A stretch of DNA of 64,000 nt from Otatea glauca (Eukaryota; Streptophyta; Magnoliopsida; Poales; Poaceae), in NCBI GenBank assembly GCA_036346275.1, contig CM070727.1, positions 6,005,760 through 6,069,759 of the forward strand. The letters run 5' to 3'. Both the position numbers and the translations under genes were made by a program. Shown here piece after piece: positions 59,761 through 64,000 of this stretch. Position 1 is the first letter of the stretch. Every line of letters starts with the position of its first letter. A model generated the notes under the pieces. It ran no database searches. It had not been told where the DNA came from and saw only the letters and a program-made list of their open reading frames with translations.

Positions 59761-60901
59761 CAGAACGCGCGGTGCGAACCCACGCGGCGAGGCTGGCCCG
59801 ATTATGTGTTGATGCTGCGGAACCGAAGAGGCGCGTCGTCGTCGTGGTCCGCATCCAGGTTCGCGTCGTCGATCTCGACGTCCTGGTTCGCGACGTCGTC
59901 GGCCCCGACCGAGCTCGATGTTCGGTCCGCCTCGCCATGTCGATCCGCCGGTCTTTGCTTGGGTTGTGGTCGCAGCTCGATTGTGAAGATGTCGCCGCCA
60001 CCGTTCGGCTCGCCGATGTCGCCGCCGCCGTCCCCAGCCCCACTGGCGTTTCGTCGAACACCACGTCGCGTGTCACATGGAGACGCCGTGATGGGGTCGA
60101 ACGCGCTGACGCTTTGGAGCCGCGCCGAGCCGATGAAGACCATCTTGCGCCCACGATCCTCGAGCTTCTTCGATCGCGCAACGTGTTCCGTACATACATG
60201 ATGCACCCGAAAGTCTTGAGGTGGTGCACGGCCGGCTTCTTGCCGTGCCATGCCTCGAACGGCGTCATGCCATCCACGCTCTTCGTCGGGCACCGGTTCA
60301 ACACATACACGGCCGTGCTTACCACTTCACCCCAGAGCCAGCCGAGCAATCCTTTCGCCTTGAGCATACTTCTCGCTGTCGCCACCACCGTGCCATTTCG
60401 ACGCTCGACGACACCGTTCTGTTGCGGGTTGTATGGCGCGGTGTGCTGGCGCAGGACCCCTTCGGATGCACAGTATTCCGCGAACTCGGCAGCGGTGAAT
60501 TCGCCGCCGCGGTCGGTGCGGAGTGCCTTCAGCTTGAGTCCCAACTCGCCCTCAGCGCGAGCCAGGATTTCTTTAATGGCAGCCGCGGCACGATCCTTGG
60601 ACGGGATCGCGGCTACCCACATGTATCTGCTGAAATCGTCCACCAGGAGCAAGAAAAACTTGTTACCTCTCGGTGTCGCCGGCGCAATTGGACCGCACAG
60701 GTCGCCGTGCACCAGCTCGAGGCACTTCTCTGCTTGAAACTCCGCCTGAGCCGGGAACGAGGTGCGATATTGCTTGCCAGCCTGGCATGCCTCGCATAGC
60801 TGCTCAAGTTGCCCGAGCAGGGGCAGGCTGCGCACCAGCTCCTCCCAAGCTAGCTTCCGGAGCGCCGCCATGTTGACGTGCCCGAACCGCTCGTGCGCCA
60901 C
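59753..60901 (-). pseudogene. Copia integrase region
   Basis: The open frame shows part of the zinc-binding site (HERFGHVN then CEACQAGKQ) and the catalytic core residues: D in HGDLCGP, D in LRTDRGGEF and E in QNGVVERRNG. After about residue 250 (FGCIMYVRNTLRDRRS) the frame no longer follows the family, so a frameshift is likely. Known role: inserts cDNA into the genome. Not functional in the present arrangement. Confidence 0.85.
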
Positions 60902-61026
60902 GCCACCTCATCGCCTCATTGCGCACCGCCAAGCATCTTGTCTCCGCAATTTTGACGTGGGCGTGCACGGCCGGTTATCGCCCGAGTCACCTCGCCAATA
61001 GCCTCCGTCGGGCTCTCGGATCTTCA

Positions 61027-61587
61027 TCACCCGGCTCGATGTTGATTTTGTAATCCCTTCGCCGTCAAAGTGCCGACGACGACTATGTTCATCGTCAGTC
61101 GGGGGATGAAGTAGACTCCAGAGAACGACCGGAGCTCGCCATTCTTGCAAACGAAGGTGACAATGCCGCGCCCTTCGATCCGTGCTACGGAGTCATCGCC
61201 GAACCGGACGGTGCCGAGTACCACCGTGTCCATCCCCGAGAACGCGGCCCTGGATCCGGACATATGGTTTGTGGCGCCGGTGTCCAGGACCCAGGTTTCT
61301 GCCTCTCGGTCCTTCTCTTCTCCGAGTTGGGCGAACACCTTCTGCTCCCAGATCTCGATCTGGGTGCTCGACGCCGCCGCCCGGGTCGCCATGCTTGTGC
61401 TCCTTGTCCCGCCACACCAAAATGTTCTGCGAGAAAAGAGCACTGCCGATGGTGAGTTCGCGGAGCCCCGTCCGGTGGTGCGGCGGATTCGTCCGAGACG
61501 AGGAATGGACGACGACTTTGCGGCGAAGTGAGGCTTCCGTCTCCTCTTGAACGGTGTGGGCTTGCTCCGCTGGGCCGAGATCGGCAT
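61027..61587 (-). pseudogene. Copia aspartic protease region
   Basis: The frame contains the protease active-site motif WVLDTGATNHMSG and the downstream strand-like part VRFGDDSVARIEGRGIV, GVYFIPRLTMNIV. It is separated from gag by frame changes. A single zinc-knuckle-like CGKMGH lies in an overlapping frame near 61,610. Confidence 0.75.
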
Positions 61588-61640
61588 TCACGGCCCGATG
61601 GCCCATCTTCCCACAACGCGGCAGACTCGTCGCGGTGGGC

Positions 61641-62450
61641 TTATTTGAATTCGACGGCCCACCCGGTGACATGTTGCGCCAGCGCTCGCGTCCTCTTCGT
61701 CTTCCTCCCGACGCCCTGCTCGCCTCGTCCACCACTTGAGCCGCCGCGAGTGGTTCTCCACTCGCGCTTCTTCCGACGCGCCCCACTCCTCCTTCGTGAG
61801 GTACGGCCTTCCTCGTCTTTGTAGCGATGCGGTGCTTCTTCGAACGCCTCCTCCGCTTCCTTCAACCGTCCCGTCAGATCGGCGACCGTCATGGTCGACA
61901 CATCCAACAAGGTCTTGATCGCAATTGCGATCTGCCTGAAACGGGATGGCAGGCTTCGAAGTATCTTGGCGACGATTTCGGCATCCTTGACCTCCTCACC
62001 CAAGGTGGCAAGATGTGCCGCCATATTGTTCAGCCGCAGTGCGAAGTCCTCGACGGTCTCGCCGTCGTTGAACGAGGCAAGATCGAACTTTCGCCTTACC
62101 TGCTGCGCTGTCGACTTCTTCACGCGATTGTCCCCGACCCTCATGGTCGCGATCGCGTCCCAGGCCATTTTGGCCGTCTCCATCTTTGCGATCATCGGCA
62201 CCATCTCCGGTGGTACCGCACCGCATAAGGCATCGAGGGCCATCATCTCCTCCTGAGAATCAGCGCCGCCGTCCTTGATGACGTTCCAGAGAGCCCGTGC
62301 CTGCAGCTTTACCTTCATCAGGAGCGCCCAGTCGGAGTAATTGGTCTTGGTGAGGATGGGGTAGCTACTCCCGCCGCCCACCTCACGGATCACCCTATGG
62401 ATCACTACGCCGCTGGCCTCGGTCCTTTCTGGCGCCATCTCCTCGGCCAC
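61641..62450 (-). pseudogene. Copia gag
   Basis: The frame of 269 codons has the typical start of plant copia gag (PILTKTNYSDWALLMKVKLQ) and the UBN2-type central part (AWDAIATMRVGDNRVKKSTA, LNNMAAHLATLGEEVKDAEI, ILRSLPSRFRQIAIAI). The tail is basic and shifts frame before the zinc knuckle. Confidence 0.85.
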
Positions 62451-62466
62451 AGGTCCCTAATCAGAC

Positions 62467-62480
62467 GCGCTCTGATACCA
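62467..62480 (-). promoter_or_regulatory. Primer binding site of copia element
   Basis: On the minus strand TGGTATCAGAGCGC follows the LTR end (CTAACA, 62483-62488) after TT. It matches the common plant copia primer site complementary to initiator-methionine tRNA. Confidence 0.8.
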
Positions 62481-62482
62481 AA

Positions 62483-62704
62483 TGTTAGAGACTTCGCCGG
62501 AGAGACAACGCCTAGGTTGCCGGCGAGATCACGGCCAACAGGACACAAAAACTCACGAAGGACAATGTATACGATCTTGTTTTTGTGCTGCCAAGTTGAC
62601 TGCTTTGTGGTGTCTCATTGCCTTGCTTATAAAGAGAATTACATGGAAACAAATCAAAGTCTCTCAATCAGTCTGACCTAATCACACGCCTATTTTTAGA
62701 CTAC
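62483..62704 (-). repeat. 5' LTR, second half (inverted)
   Basis: Reading on minus from 62704, the LTR continues from TAGTCTAAAAATAGG through the primer-site-proximal CTAACA. The 62651-62704 part duplicates 59341-59394. Confidence 0.82.
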
Positions 62705-63800
62705 CAGCGCATGAAGGGTGGGAGGTGCACCACATGGACGTCAAATCGGCGTTCTTGAACGGCGACTTACAGGAGGAGGTCTACGTCGAGCAGCCGGTGG
62801 GGTTCATCGTCTCCGGCCAAGAGCACAAGGTGCTTAGGCTGTATATGCGTTATGCGGATTGCATCAGGCGCCGCGCGCATGGAACGCGAAGCTCGACGAC
62901 ACTCTGTTGTCACTTGGCTTCCGTCGGAGCGCGTCAGAGCATGCCATCTACATCAGGCGGAGCGGCGGCGCACAGTTGGTGATTGGGGTCTATGTCGATG
63001 ACCTTGTCATCACCGGGTCAGACTCTGGCGAGCTCGCGGCGTTCAAGAAGGAGATGGCGACCGTGTTCAAGATGAGCGACCTCGGCCTGCTTCATTACTA
63101 CCTCGGGATCGAGGTAAAGCAGAGCGCGAGCAGCATCAGTCTCAGCCAAGGCGCATACGCCTTGAAGATCTTGGAGAAAAATGGCATGGCGGGGTGCAAC
63201 CCGTGCCAGGCACCGATGGAGGCGAGATTGAAGCTGAGCAAGCACAGCGTGCAGCCGCTGGTGGACGCCACGACATATCGAAGCATCGTTGGGAGCTTGA
63301 GGTACCTCGTGAACACTCGCCCCGACTTGGCATTTTCGTTGGATTCGTGAGCCGTTTTCGGAGGAGCCAAGGAGGATCACCTTGCAGCGAGAAGCGAATT
63401 CTTCGTTATGTGGCGGGCACAATCAGCTGGGACTCTGGTTTGGCGGAAGAAGGAGAACAGCATCGTTGTGCGGGTTCGGCGATGCCGATTTCGCGGTGAC
63501 ATCGATGCAAGGAAGAGCACAACCGGGTCATCTTCTTCTGGCGAGAGCCCGATCTCTGGCGATCCAAGAAGCAGAGGATAGTAGCTCATCCATTGTGAAT
63601 CGAGTACATTACTGCGCAAATGGAGCTTGTCGAGCATTGTGGCTTGCCCAAGTTCTTCTTGAGGTACTGGGGTCCGAGCGATCGCACCCTTTCTCAATAT
63701 GGACAACAAATCGACCATTGCTCGATCAAGAACCCCGTTCTTCATGGGCGAGCAAACACATTGAGGTGAAGTATCATCTAGTCCAGAATGCGAAGATAAA
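62705..63800 (+). pseudogene. Copia reverse transcriptase C-half and RNase H
   Basis: The frame resumes with HHMDVKSAFLNGDLQEEVYV, shifts near 62,840-62,860, then reads HQAPRAWNAKLDD, the catalytic YVDD in GVYVDDLVITGSDS, DLGLLHYYLGIEVKQS and YRSIVGSLRYLVNTRPDLAF. RNase H pieces follow in other frames (for example GFGDADFAVTSM near 63,480 and SSWASKHIEVKYHLV near 63,745). Multiple frameshifts are present. Confidence 0.82.
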
Positions 63801-63936
63801 GGCTTGATCAAAGTGAAATTCATCGAAGCGAAGAGCGGCTCGGTGACATCGACGAAGCCTCCAGGAAGAGCAAAATTTCGGTTTTTCGCTCTAGGATCGG
63901 CATGATCAATGTAGATGGTGCAAGACGGCAAGTCTT

Positions 63937-63946
63937 AGGAGGAGAT
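63937..63946 (+). promoter_or_regulatory. Polypurine tract of copia element
   Basis: AGGAGGAGAT lies directly before the 3' LTR start, the usual plus-strand primer position. Confidence 0.7.
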
Positions 63947-64000
63947 TGATGGAAATAATTCTTGCGTGCTTCAATTAGCTGATATGCTTTCCTTAAGTTG
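63947..64000 (+). repeat. 3' LTR start, cut by window end
   Basis: All 54 bases match the first bases of the left LTR at 59231. Confidence 0.9.

Larger units (their letters stand above)
59231..64000 (+). mobile_element. Ty1/copia element with internal inversion
   Basis: The element starts with its 5' LTR at 59231 (TGATGGAAATAATTC) and its 3' LTR starts at 63947 with the same sequence, cut by the window end. AGGAGGAGAT at 63937-63946 is the polypurine tract. The piece 59396-62704 is inverted. On the minus strand it holds the rest of the 5' LTR (ending at 62483), a TGGTATCAGAGC primer site (62469-62480), gag, protease, integrase and the first half of reverse transcriptase. The second half of reverse transcriptase and RNase H remain on plus (62705-63800). 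The reconstructed LTR is about 332 bp. As arranged, it cannot produce a normal genomic RNA or polyprotein. Confidence 0.88.

Noticed and set aside
59772..60799. Long plus-strand open frames (up to 321 codons)
   Set aside because: They are antisense to the copia integrase frame and have no domain.
1..64000. CRISPR array, operon-like system or bacterial defence cluster
   Set aside because: The DNA is plant nuclear; tandem repeats seen are MITE or retroelement derived and have no regular spacer structure.

Overview
The window is nuclear DNA of a grass and looks most like Oryza (rice) or a close relative. The evidence is GT-AG introns, plant gene families (NAC factor, papain-like protease with an ERFNIN-type propeptide, plant Pumilio, EMC3), and very dense small grass-type transposons (Tourist-like, MULE-type and Helitron-like elements). 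I saw nothing prokaryotic and no RNA gene. All gene calls come from reading the sequence; no search was run.

Layout. 1-10 kb is repeat-rich, with a short-LTR non-autonomous retrotransposon (683-3825) that itself carries a MITE. 10.15-14.17 kb is a three-exon NAC transcription factor (+) whose 2.9-kb first intron is full of MITEs; a ~375-bp repeat lies in opposite orientation on either side of its promoter and exon 1. 14.2-18.5 kb is intergenic repeat material. 18.55-24.19 kb (-) is a 14-exon gene for an ER-type coiled-coil protein with a signal peptide and a C-terminal membrane segment. It is divergent from an F-box gene (26.2-27.8 kb, +). 28.5-33.3 kb is a decayed Ty1/copia element (-) holding a hAT-type element with a captured C2-domain fragment, which in turn holds a 143-bp MITE. 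34.3-35.8 kb is a complete four-exon papain-like cysteine protease (+). 37.06-40.46 kb (-) is an eight-exon EMC3 gene with a Helitron-like insert in its last intron. 44.6-49.8 kb (+) is a nine-exon Pumilio gene whose N-terminal coding part needs a one-base frame correction. 51.5-53.9 kb is a 9-bp-TSD element holding a perfect solo LTR. 53.99-55.96 kb (-) is a damaged BTL1-like carrier gene. 56.15-58.4 kb is a 5'-truncated copia element (-). 59.23 kb to the window end is a copia element containing a 3.3-kb internal inversion.

How it fits together. The host genes are independent single-copy-type genes, not a pathway cluster. Two act at the ER membrane (EMC3 and the coiled-coil protein), but I see no reason to link them functionally. 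The most unusual content is in the repeats: a chimeric LTR/LINE retroposon with a 19-bp target duplication (19064-19843), a three-level nested insertion, two near-identical MITE copies with intact 9-bp duplications, and a copia element rearranged by an inversion with duplicated breakpoints. I did not find a convincing new biochemical system.
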